In this document: positions 6,319 through 12,898 of the stretch, one piece after another
How the letters are laid out: each line of letters starts with the position of its first letter
Numbering within the stretch: position 1 is the stretch's first letter
Origin: Gammaproteobacteria bacterium
Lineage (GTDB): Bacteria > Pseudomonadota > Gammaproteobacteria > Steroidobacterales > BM003
DNA length: 12,898 bases
Direction: 5' to 3'
NCBI GenBank assembly: GCA_026193125.1
Contig: JAPHSC010000358.1
Location: 1 to 12,898 of the forward strand
Program-made: the position numbers and the translations under genes
Notes under the pieces: generated by a model
The model's database searches: none
Seen by the model: only the letters and a program-made list of their open reading frames with translations
Told to the model about the DNA's origin: nothing

Positions 6319-6727
6319 GATTAACGGCGATATTGATCTAACGGACCGTCCGAGTATCAACCCCTCCCAGACCCTACCGCGTCGCTGCCGGCTGACCAGG
6401 CCTGCCGAGTTTTCCCGGGTGTTCCGTGGCAGTACACGTTCTTCTGACTCACTGTTTACAGTGCTGGCACGGGGGAATACTTCTGGCGAGGCGCGCCTGG
6501 GAATGGCTATTTCGCGGAAGGCGTCCGGCAATGCAGTCGAGCGTAACCGCATTAAGCGGGTGATTCGGGAATCGTTCCGCATGACCCGGATCGGGCTACC
6601 AGGCGTAGACTTGGTGGTCATGAGTCGCACTGGAGCACGGGTGGCAGACAATAGCCGCCTGCGTCACAGTCTTGAAGGACACTGGCGAAGGATCCTGGGA
6701 AAATGCGCCGAATCTTCATCGCGCTAA
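6299..6727 (+). CDS. rnpA: Ribonuclease P protein component
   Basis: 142 residues from GTG 6299 (E. coli 119). The protein helps the catalytic RNase P RNA bind and trim tRNA 5' leaders. The core runs from RLTRPAEFSRVF (31-42) through the family signature ERNRIKRVIRESFR (81-94) to HWRRILGK. No in-frame ATG, GTG or TTG lies between the rpmH stop and the conserved core, so the start must overlap rpmH (GTG 6299, or GTG 6239 for 162 residues) or be non-standard, for example ATT. GTG 6299 is preferred because it is nearest and follows an AAGGG. It overlaps rpmH by 20 bases and yidD by 25, which suggests translational coupling. Confidence 0.93.
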   Translation: MRGYAPEINGDIDLTDRPSINPSQTLPRRCRLTRPAEFSRVFRGSTRSSDSLFTVLARGNTSGEARLGMAISRKASGNAVERNRIKRVIRESFRMTRIGLPGVDLVVMSRTGARVADNSRLRHSLEGHWRRILGKCAESSSR

Positions 6728-6930
6728 TCCGTGCCTATCAATGGCTGATCAGCCCTTTCCTGGGGCCGAGTTGCCGTTTCTCACCCACCTGTTCCGAGTA
6801 TGCCGTTACCGCCATCACGGAGTACGGTGTGTTGCGCGGTGGCTGGCTCGCATTACGCCGAATCGGCCGCTGCCACCCGTTTAACGCCGGCGGCTGGGAT
6901 CCTGTACCGCACCGGCACGACCAAACCTGA
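6703..6930 (+). CDS. yidD: Membrane protein insertion efficiency factor YidD
   Basis: 75 residues. A small inner-surface protein that assists YidC-dependent insertion. Visible features are the amphipathic start MRRIFIALIRAYQWLISPFL, the GPSCRFSPTCSEYA motif with Cys24 and Cys30, and RCHPFNAGGWDPVP with Cys57, all standard for the family. The ATG at 6703 lies inside the end of rnpA (25-base overlap, different frame), a common arrangement. The yidC start follows its stop by 13 bases. Confidence 0.97.
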   Translation: MRRIFIALIRAYQWLISPFLGPSCRFSPTCSEYAVTAITEYGVLRGGWLALRRIGRCHPFNAGGWDPVPHRHDQT

Positions 6931-6943
6931 GGACCTGTTCGGA

Positions 6944-8620
6944 ATGGATAACCAACGCATATTTATCTGGGGCGCCGTTGCCCTGGTATGGTTTTTTGTC
7001 TACCAGGCCTGGGTTATTGACCGCACCCCTGTTCCGGCCACGCCGCAGACCCGTCAGCAGGTACAAGTCCCTGGACCAGAGTCAAACAGCGCGCTCGAAA
7101 TTTCCGCCGACGCAGGCGATTTACCCAGCATTGGCGTTGTTAGCGACGACGCGCAGCCCGCGCCCGTGGAAGCGGCAGAACCGGTAACGGGCAGCCGCTA
7201 TGTACACGTGGTCACCGATGTTTTTGACTTGTTGATATCGACGGTTGGAGCCGATATCAAACAGCTGGAGTTGCGCCGTTACCCGGTTGCAAAGAATCAA
7301 CCGAATGTGCCGGTGCGCCTGCTGGATCCGGCCGCCAGTCATACCTTCGTCTACCAGACCGGCCTGAGAATACCTGGCGCCGGTAGTGAGCCTACGCACC
7401 TGGCGACCTACTCCAGCGCGCAGACCGAGTACCGGCTTGCCGATGGTGAGACAGAACTGAAGGTGCCGTTTACCTGGACCGATGAAAACGGACTAACGGT
7501 TACCAAGATCTACACGTTCAGCCGTGGGCAATACCGCATAGGTCTCGATTATGAAGTGGCCAACCGCGGCAGCGCGGACCTTACGGTTGCACCCTATCTG
7601 CAATTACGCAGGGAGGCGGTGACGCGTGAGCGCAGTATGACCGATGTGGACAGTTACTCCTTCATTGGGCCGGTCCTGTACAACGGTGAAAAATACCAGA
7701 AGTTGAAGCCCGAGAACCTGGGCGAGGAACCGGTCAGCCTGACCGCCGTCGGGGGCTGGATTGCCTCGATTCAGCATCACTTCCTGGTGGCTGCGATACC
7801 GCACCCGGGAGACAGTTATGCCTACAGGGTCAATCTGAATCGTAACGGCCAGGTGCTGGAGTCTGCCATTGGTAGCGCGCAAAGCCTGCCCGCGGGACAA
7901 AGTATTTCCGCGCAGCAATTCCTGTTCGCTGGCCCCAAGCTGCAAGACCAGTTGGAGGCTACCGCGCCAGGTTTAAAGCTCACTGTCGACTATGGCTGGT
8001 TGACGGTGATATCCCAGCCGCTGTTCTGGCTCCTGCGCAAAATCTATTCTTTCGTCGGCAACTGGGGCTGGTCCATCATTTTGTTGACCATGATGATCAA
8101 GCTGGTGTTTTACAAACTGCAGGAAACCAGTGGCCGATCCATGGCCAAGATGCGCAACATGCAACCGCGGGTAAAGCACCTGCAGGAGCGTTACAAGGAT
8201 GATCGCCAGGGCCTGAGCGCCGCCATGATGGAACTGTATCGCAAGGAGAAGGTGAATCCCGCCGCCGGGTGTCTACCCATCGTGGTGCAAATGCCGGTGT
8301 TTATTGCGCTGTATTGGGTGCTGATCGAAAGCGTCGAGATGCGCCAGGCGCCCTTCGCACTGTGGTTGAATGACCTGTCTTCAAAAGACCCTTATTTTGT
8401 TCTGCCCCTGCTGATGGGCATTACCATGTTTTTTCAGCAGAAGCTCAACCCCACGCCGCCCGATCCCATCCAGGCAAAGGTCATGATGGCGATGCCCATC
8501 GTGTTCACGGTGTTCTTCGCCTTTTTCCCGTCCGGCCTGGTCTTGTACTGGTTCGTAAATAACCTGCTGTCCATCGCCCAGCAGTGGCGTATCAACAAGG
8601 TGGTCGCGCGGGAGCACTAG
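6944..8620 (+). CDS. yidC: Membrane protein insertase YidC
   Basis: 558 residues (E. coli 548). Inserts and folds inner-membrane proteins alone or with SecYEG. It starts MDNQRIFIWGAVALVWFFVYQAW, transmembrane segment 1, followed by a Pro/Ala/Glu-rich linker and a large periplasmic domain (about 60-345). The conserved core has hydrophobic segments near 350-390, 440-463, 482-503 and 512-548, with SMAKMRNMQP and VNPAAGCLPIVVQMPVFIALY. Lys386 stands where E. coli has the groove Arg366, so a positive charge is kept. The tail is short and basic. ATG 6944 is chosen over longer in-frame starts because it gives the normal N-terminal helix; GAGGA lies ten bases upstream. Confidence 0.97.
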   Translation: MDNQRIFIWGAVALVWFFVYQAWVIDRTPVPATPQTRQQVQVPGPESNSALEISADAGDLPSIGVVSDDAQPAPVEAAEPVTGSRYVHVVTDVFDLLISTVGADIKQLELRRYPVAKNQPNVPVRLLDPAASHTFVYQTGLRIPGAGSEPTHLATYSSAQTEYRLADGETELKVPFTWTDENGLTVTKIYTFSRGQYRIGLDYEVANRGSADLTVAPYLQLRREAVTRERSMTDVDSYSFIGPVLYNGEKYQKLKPENLGEEPVSLTAVGGWIASIQHHFLVAAIPHPGDSYAYRVNLNRNGQVLESAIGSAQSLPAGQSISAQQFLFAGPKLQDQLEATAPGLKLTVDYGWLTVISQPLFWLLRKIYSFVGNWGWSIILLTMMIKLVFYKLQETSGRSMAKMRNMQPRVKHLQERYKDDRQGLSAAMMELYRKEKVNPAAGCLPIVVQMPVFIALYWVLIESVEMRQAPFALWLNDLSSKDPYFVLPLLMGITMFFQQKLNPTPPDPIQAKVMMAMPIVFTVFFAFFPSGLVLYWFVNNLLSIAQQWRINKVVAREH

Positions 8621-8690
8621 TGCCCGCCCAGTGAATGACCTACAGCTGTGTCACCACGGTGAATGAAACAAGCATCTGGCGAACTTGCCG

Positions 8691-10043
8691 ATGAGCGTTT
8701 CCCACACCGACACTATTGCCGCAATCGCCACGCCACCGGGTCGTGGTGGCGTGGCGATCATTCGAGTATCCGGCACCGGTGTGCCGGAAATTATGCTGGC
8801 CTTGCTGGGTCGCTCGCTACGAGCTCGTATGGCGGCATTTGCGCGCTTTGTCGATGCCGATGGCCAGTCCCTGGATGACGGGCTGGCGCTGTATTTTCCG
8901 GCCCCCCATTCCTTTACCGGCGAACACGTTCTGGAACTGCACGGTCACGGCGGACCAGTAGTGCAGGACATGTTGTTGGCACGCGTGCTGGAGCTGGGTG
9001 CGCGCATGGCAGAGCCAGGCGAATTTTCGCGGCGCGCGTTTCTCAACGACAAGCTGGACCTCGCCCAGGCAGAAGCCATAGCTGATTTGATAGACAGCGG
9101 GTCGGAGCAAGCAGCCAGGGCGGCATTGCGGTCGCTGGAGGGGGAATTTTCCCGTCGAGTTCATTCCCTGGTTGAGGCACTGGTCCAATGTCGAATGTAT
9201 GTAGAGGCGGCCATTGATTTCCCGGAGGAGGAAATCGACTTTCTCTCGGACCAGGAAGTTGCCAGGCGTATAAAGGCGTTGCTCGCAGAGTTTGATGCGC
9301 TGGAGCAAGATGCGCGTCAGGGCTGTCTGCTGCAGGAAGGCATGACGGTGGTTATTCTGGGTCGACCAAACGCCGGGAAATCGAGTCTGCTAAATCGCCT
9401 GGCCGGCTACGAGGCAGCCATTGTTACCGAGTTGCCGGGCACCACCCGTGACGTGTTGAGGGAGCGTATACACATAGACGGCTTACCCTTGCATATCATT
9501 GATACCGCCGGTCTGCGAGACGATGCTGGCCTTATTGAGGCCGAGGGTATACGCAGGGCGCGACACGAGGCGGGCAAGGCTGATCACGTATTATTGGTTA
9601 CCGACGCTTCACCGGGCGGCGCGCCACCGGATCGTGAATTGCTGCAAGAGATACAGGAAAATATTCCCGTCACGATTGTTCGCAACAAGATCGACCTGGG
9701 CAACGAATCGCCCGGTGTCAGGCCGGGCCGCTATACGGAGGTGTCGCTCTCGGCACTGACTGGCGCAGGCCTGGACTTGCTAAGGGACCATTTGAAAGCC
9801 TGTATGGGGTACCGTTCGGAAGATGCTGGCACGCTTTCGGCACGACGTCGTCACCTGGACGCCCTGCGGCGAGCGCGCAGGCACTTTGACGAAGGCTGTC
9901 GCCAGCTGGAACAACAGCGCGCCGGAGAGCTCATGGCCGAAGAGTTGCGTTTGGCGCAACAGTCCCTGGGCGAGATCACCGGCGAGTTCAGCAGTGACGA
10001 TCTGTTAGGAAGAATCTTTTCCAGCTTTTGTATTGGCAAGTAA
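8691..10043 (+). CDS. mnmE: tRNA modification GTPase MnmE
   Basis: 450 residues (E. coli 454). With MnmG it makes the 5-(carboxymethyl)aminomethyl group on U34 of certain tRNAs, using a folate one-carbon unit. The N-terminal folate-binding domain begins MSVSHTDTIAAIATPPGRGG. The G domain shows GRPNAGKS (224-231), GTTRD (250-254), DTAG (271-274) and NKID (332-335). The protein ends in CIGK (447-450), whose cysteine is required for modification. ATG 8691 fits the family N-terminus; a TTG two codons upstream is less likely. No clear ribosome-binding site is seen. It follows yidC by 70 bases. Its partner mnmG, commonly next to it, is not here. Confidence 0.98.
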   Translation: MSVSHTDTIAAIATPPGRGGVAIIRVSGTGVPEIMLALLGRSLRARMAAFARFVDADGQSLDDGLALYFPAPHSFTGEHVLELHGHGGPVVQDMLLARVLELGARMAEPGEFSRRAFLNDKLDLAQAEAIADLIDSGSEQAARAALRSLEGEFSRRVHSLVEALVQCRMYVEAAIDFPEEEIDFLSDQEVARRIKALLAEFDALEQDARQGCLLQEGMTVVILGRPNAGKSSLLNRLAGYEAAIVTELPGTTRDVLRERIHIDGLPLHIIDTAGLRDDAGLIEAEGIRRARHEAGKADHVLLVTDASPGGAPPDRELLQEIQENIPVTIVRNKIDLGNESPGVRPGRYTEVSLSALTGAGLDLLRDHLKACMGYRSEDAGTLSARRRHLDALRRARRHFDEGCRQLEQQRAGELMAEELRLAQQSLGEITGEFSSDDLLGRIFSSFCIGK

Positions 10044-10142
10044 CGGGCCAACGGACTATTTTCCAAAATCACTAAATCGCACCCACTCGGTAAGCTGCCC
10101 CTACTGGCAATCCCGTTTGGCAATGCCGCGGTAAATCTCACA

Positions 10143-12137
10143 ATGCACAAGATTTTCATCACCAAGCTCGCTCAACTGTTCTCGGCCTTACGGCCGCTGC
10201 TGAGCTTTTTACTTTCAGCGTTGACTATTTTGTTACTGTCGCGCCTGGCGCTGGCCACCTGGCAATGGGAGCGGGTAGCCGACGCGCAGATGCTGCAGAA
10301 CGTGCTCTTGCAGGGCCTGCGCTTTGACCTGGTCACTTGTGGTTTGCTGTTTATTATTCCCGCTCTCTGCTTTCCCCTGTCGGGATTGGGAAAGTTCGGC
10401 TGGCATGCGTGGAAGGGCATGTTGAGCTGGTATTTGCCGGCTTGTTTTACCCTGCTGGTGTTCATGGAGATTTCCACGCCCTCGTTTGTGACCCAGTATG
10501 ACGTGCGCCCGAATGCGCTGTTTTTCAAATACCTGATCTACCCGAAAGAGGTGCTTTCCATGCTGTGGAAGGCATATCCGCTGCAACTGATCATTGGCTT
10601 CGCCGCGGTGCCTGCCAGCATGTTGTGGATGCGGGCGCGGCTGCGCAGACCGTTGCTCCTTGCGCGTAGCCCGGGCTTTACCGCGGCCCTGCTTGCGACC
10701 CCCTTGTTGCTTGTGCTGTGCCTGGCAATGGTGCGTTCCACGACGGCGCACCGACCGGTGAGCCCGAGCACGGTCGCGCGATCAAATGACCCGATGGTTA
10801 ATTCGCTGTCCCTGAATTCAAGTTACAGCCTGCTTTACGCAGCCTATGAACGTTTGCGCGAATCAGAGAACAGTTTTCCCTATACCCGTGTTGCCGCCGC
10901 CGCCGACGTTGCGGGCATGCGTGCTGCAATGCTCCTGCCGATCTCCGACTTCACCAACAATGATATTCCTACTCTGCACCAACAGCTGGCGACCACGCAT
11001 CCCGACGAACCGCTCAACCTGGTCATCATCCTGGAAGAGAGCCTGGGAGCGGAATTTGTCGGTTCGCTTGGTGGGTTGCCGCTGACCCCGAACCTGGATG
11101 AACTGGCTGCGCAAGGCCTGTGGTTTGAACACCTGTACGCCACCGGCACCCGCTCGATTCGCGGGATAGAGGCGGTAGTAACAGGATTCACGCCCTCGGC
11201 TAATGAGAGCGTGGTCAAGCTGTCAAAGGCTCAACGCGGGTTTTTTACCCTCGCGTCCCTGCTTAAGGAGCACGGCTACGCCACCAGCTTTATTTATGGC
11301 GGGGAGGGCGATTTCGACAACATGCGCCGCTTCTTTGTTGGCAACGGATTTGACCATGTGATTGACCAGAAGGACTACCTTACCCCGGTCTTTCTGGGTT
11401 CCTGGGGCGTGTCGGATGAAGACCTGTTTCAGCGTGCGCACGAACAATTCGAGGCGGCCGAGGGGCCATTCTTCAGCCTGGTCTTCTCCGCGAGCAATCA
11501 TTCGCCCTATGAATATCCGGACGGCCGGATTGAGCTCTACGATCCGGAACCCAATACCGTCAACAATGCGGTCAAATATGCTGACTACGCGCTGGGTGAA
11601 TTTTTCAAGAAGGCCAGGCAGTCCAGGTACTGGGAACACACGGTATTTATGGTGGTGGCGGATCACAATTCACGGGTCTATGGGGCCAGCCTGGTGCCCA
11701 TTGAGCGCTTTCGAATTCCGGGGCTCATCCTGGGCGGGAGTATCGCGCCTGGAAGGCATACCCAGATTGCCAGCCAGATAGATCTTGGGCCTACCTTATT
11801 GTCGCTGATCGGCATGAGCGCAGAGCATCCCATGGTCGGGCGTGACCTGACCCGTCCGGAGCTGGCCGCCGAACCGGGCAGAGCCATGATGCAGTACTAC
11901 TCAAGCCAGGCATACATGGAGAACGAGCAGGTGGTGGTGCTGCAGCGGAACATTGCGCCCAGGCAATTTATCTACAAAGACGGAGCGTACGGGGCTGAAA
12001 GTGAACCCACCGCCTCCCTGCTGCAAAAAGCCCTCGACTATGCGAACTGGTCCGACCTGGCCTACGAGAATCAATGGTACCGCCTGCCGGATGTTATCGA
12101 TCAGAAGTCAGCCGTACCGGCAGTTTTGCACAAGTAA
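10143..12137 (+). CDS. LTA synthase / MdoB-like membrane phosphoglycerol transferase
   Basis: 664 residues, alkaline-phosphatase/sulfatase fold (the COG1368 type that includes LtaS and OpgB/MdoB). About five N-terminal membrane segments are visible (near 12-37, 58-80, 92-112, 147-163, 178-198), then a large domain expected in the periplasm. By alignment with LtaS, candidate metal and catalytic residues are Glu299 (ILEES), Thr334 (ATGTRS, nucleophile), His453 (SNHSPY), and Asp507 with His508 (ADHNS). YGGEGDFDNMRRFF at 385-398 is also typical. Family members move phosphoglycerol from phosphatidylglycerol to lipoteichoic acid or periplasmic glucans; other relatives act on lipid A or are simple hydrolases, so the substrate is uncertain. 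ATG 10143 precedes the first membrane helix. It is 99 bases after mnmE and probably separately transcribed. Confidence 0.85.
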   Translation: MHKIFITKLAQLFSALRPLLSFLLSALTILLLSRLALATWQWERVADAQMLQNVLLQGLRFDLVTCGLLFIIPALCFPLSGLGKFGWHAWKGMLSWYLPACFTLLVFMEISTPSFVTQYDVRPNALFFKYLIYPKEVLSMLWKAYPLQLIIGFAAVPASMLWMRARLRRPLLLARSPGFTAALLATPLLLVLCLAMVRSTTAHRPVSPSTVARSNDPMVNSLSLNSSYSLLYAAYERLRESENSFPYTRVAAAADVAGMRAAMLLPISDFTNNDIPTLHQQLATTHPDEPLNLVIILEESLGAEFVGSLGGLPLTPNLDELAAQGLWFEHLYATGTRSIRGIEAVVTGFTPSANESVVKLSKAQRGFFTLASLLKEHGYATSFIYGGEGDFDNMRRFFVGNGFDHVIDQKDYLTPVFLGSWGVSDEDLFQRAHEQFEAAEGPFFSLVFSASNHSPYEYPDGRIELYDPEPNTVNNAVKYADYALGEFFKKARQSRYWEHTVFMVVADHNSRVYGASLVPIERFRIPGLILGGSIAPGRHTQIASQIDLGPTLLSLIGMSAEHPMVGRDLTRPELAAEPGRAMMQYYSSQAYMENEQVVVLQRNIAPRQFIYKDGAYGAESEPTASLLQKALDYANWSDLAYENQWYRLPDVIDQKSAVPAVLHK

Positions 12138-12407
12138 ATCGCTTGCGCGCCCAACCGCAGGCTCGCTGGCACGCTGTTAAGCCCCACCTGGCAGCACCTT
12201 GGCTGTACGCGGGAATTTTGGCACCAGGGCAGGTGCCGGTGGCGTGTGCCAAAGAGAATCCGGCTGCTCGTGTTACGGCTGGCTGCGTGATCACCGACTA
12301 GTAGAATTCGCGCAGCAGGATCTTGTGGGCTGTCGTATTGAGCGACCATCCTGAATCAGCGTAGCGGCGGGCTGCTAAAATCGGTGGGTTCGCGCCGGCT
12401 TTCCGGC
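12138..12407. other. Convergent intergenic gap with inverted repeats
   Basis: 270 bases between the ends of the transferase gene and the GGDEF gene. I see no convincing gene. It holds two overlapping inverted repeats (12217-12253) and a small hairpin just past the GGDEF stop (GCCGG, four-base loop, CCGGC at 12395-12407). No good T-run follows any of them, so intrinsic termination is only a possibility. Confidence 0.6.
12217..12253. repeat. Nested inverted repeats (alternative hairpins)
   Basis: TTTGGCAC at 12217-12224 pairs perfectly with GTGCCAAA at 12246-12253. Within it, GGCACC at 12220-12225 pairs perfectly with GGTGCC at 12232-12237. The two stems share bases and exclude each other. It lies 80 bases past the transferase stop. 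Possible terminator or protein-binding element; function unknown. Confidence 0.5.
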
Positions 12408-12898
12408 TCAGCCCGTAACCGGGCTCTTGCCCTTGCCGAACAGTCCAATAACCACCTGGCTGCCGAAGTCTGATGGGACATGCGTACTACCCAGATCACC
12501 GGCACTGTCCACGCGGTTGCGGCCACCATGCTTCGCGTTGTAAAGCGCCTGGTCAGCCCTGCGCAGGGTGTCTTCCACGTCCTCACCGATGCGGTACTGG
12601 GTAACGCCTCCGGATACGGTCACGTGCAATACGTCCTCGAACGCCGTACTCGCGGTTACGTGTCGAATGCGCTCTGCGCAGTTACGCGCACCGAGGAGCG
12701 AGGTGTTCGGCAGCAGCACGATAAATTCCTCGCCACCGTAGCGACCAAACCAGGTGCCGTTGTCCTTGCGGCCCATCAAATCAAGATTGCGAATCTCCGA
12801 ACGGGCCCTTTCCGCGAATGCGGTGAGAACCCGGTCGCCGGCCAGGTGGCCAAATCGATCGTTAATCAGTTTGAAGTGATCAAGGTCGAGAATACAAA
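12408..12898 (-). CDS. GGDEF-domain protein, probable diguanylate cyclase (N-terminus beyond right edge)
   Basis: The C-terminal 162 complete codons are present; the frame is open to the right edge. Two GTP are converted to the second messenger c-di-GMP by such domains. LDLDHFKLINDRFGHLAGD (start at the edge) supplies the metal-binding Asp and guanine-contact residues. The active-site loop RYGGEEF is intact (GGEEF at 12723-12737), and ADQALYNAKHGGRNRV closes the domain. About 30 further residues follow with no recognised motif. The usual inhibitory RxxD site before GGEEF reads DNGT, so product inhibition through that site is not expected. The sensor region is outside the window, so the signal is unknown. 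Convergent with the transferase gene. Confidence 0.93.
   Translation of the reverse strand, partial: CILDLDHFKLINDRFGHLAGDRVLTAFAERARSEIRNLDLMGRKDNGTWFGRYGGEEFIVLLPNTSLLGARNCAERIRHVTASTAFEDVLHVTVSGGVTQYRIGEDVEDTLRRADQALYNAKHGGRNRVDSAGDLGSTHVPSDFGSQVVIGLFGKGKSPVTG

Noticed and set aside
6454..6467. CACTG-TTTA-CAGTG inverted repeat in rnpA as a LexA box
   Set aside because: The CTGT and ACAG halves are too close (two bases apart, not eight) and it lies inside coding sequence.
6800..6943. Upstream extension of the yidC frame
   Set aside because: It overlaps yidD out of frame, and the conserved membrane helix with a ribosome-binding site starts at ATG 6944.
7198..7213. CACGTG-centred sequence in yidC as a third parS
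   Set aside because: Only the central six bases match; the flanks do not follow the parS consensus.
10110..10128. Repeated TGGCAAT before the transferase gene as a sigma54 promoter
   Set aside because: The GG and GC elements are not at the required spacing.

Overview
The window covers the replication-origin neighbourhood of a bacterial chromosome, most likely a gammaproteobacterium that I cannot place to genus. The evidence is two divergent gene blocks typical of that class: dnaA-dnaN-recF-gyrB on the minus strand and rpmH-rnpA-yidD-yidC-mnmE on the plus strand. The proteins have gammaproteobacterial features: GyrB carries the long insert after the Toprim motif, DnaN has 366 residues and ends in MPMRL, and YidC has a large periplasmic domain. 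The DNA is moderately GC-rich by eye, except for one sharply AT-rich patch between dnaA and dnaN.

Layout. Bases 1-2194 hold gyrB (minus, C-terminus off the left edge). recF (2222-3280) and dnaN (3308-4408) follow with 27-base gaps. Bases 4409-4616 are a non-coding, partly AT-rich gap with a 13-mer-like unwinding motif, a consensus IHF site and DnaA boxes, and form the best candidate for oriC. dnaA follows (4617 to about 5948, probable GTG start). The divergent gap 5949-6183 carries three perfect DnaA boxes and a sigma70-type promoter for the ribosomal-protein operon. rpmH, rnpA, yidD and yidC are tightly packed, with rnpA overlapping both neighbours, and mnmE comes after a 70-base gap. A membrane-anchored LTA-synthase/MdoB-like phosphoglycerol transferase (10143-12137) comes next. 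After a 270-base convergent gap with nested inverted repeats, a GGDEF protein enters from the right edge on the minus strand.

How the parts work together. DnaA opens the origin, DnaN tethers the polymerase, RecF helps load RecA at gaps, and gyrase relieves supercoils. The rpmH side makes ribosomal protein L34, the protein subunit of RNase P, the membrane insertase YidC with its helper YidD, and the tRNA U34-modifying GTPase MnmE. Two 16-bp sequences matching the ParB site parS lie inside recF, so segregation signals are built into the coding sequence about 2-4 kb from the candidate origin.

The most notable observations are the enterobacterial-like order of origin modules between dnaA and dnaN alongside a second box cluster upstream of dnaA, the two parS sites and the VFHVE peptides they encode in RecF, the loss of the usual mnmE-mnmG-rsmG-parAB order after mnmE, and the start codons of rnpA and dnaA. 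I found no mobile element, CRISPR array, tRNA or rRNA, and no clearly new defence or metabolic system. No gene-free stretch exceeds 300 bases.
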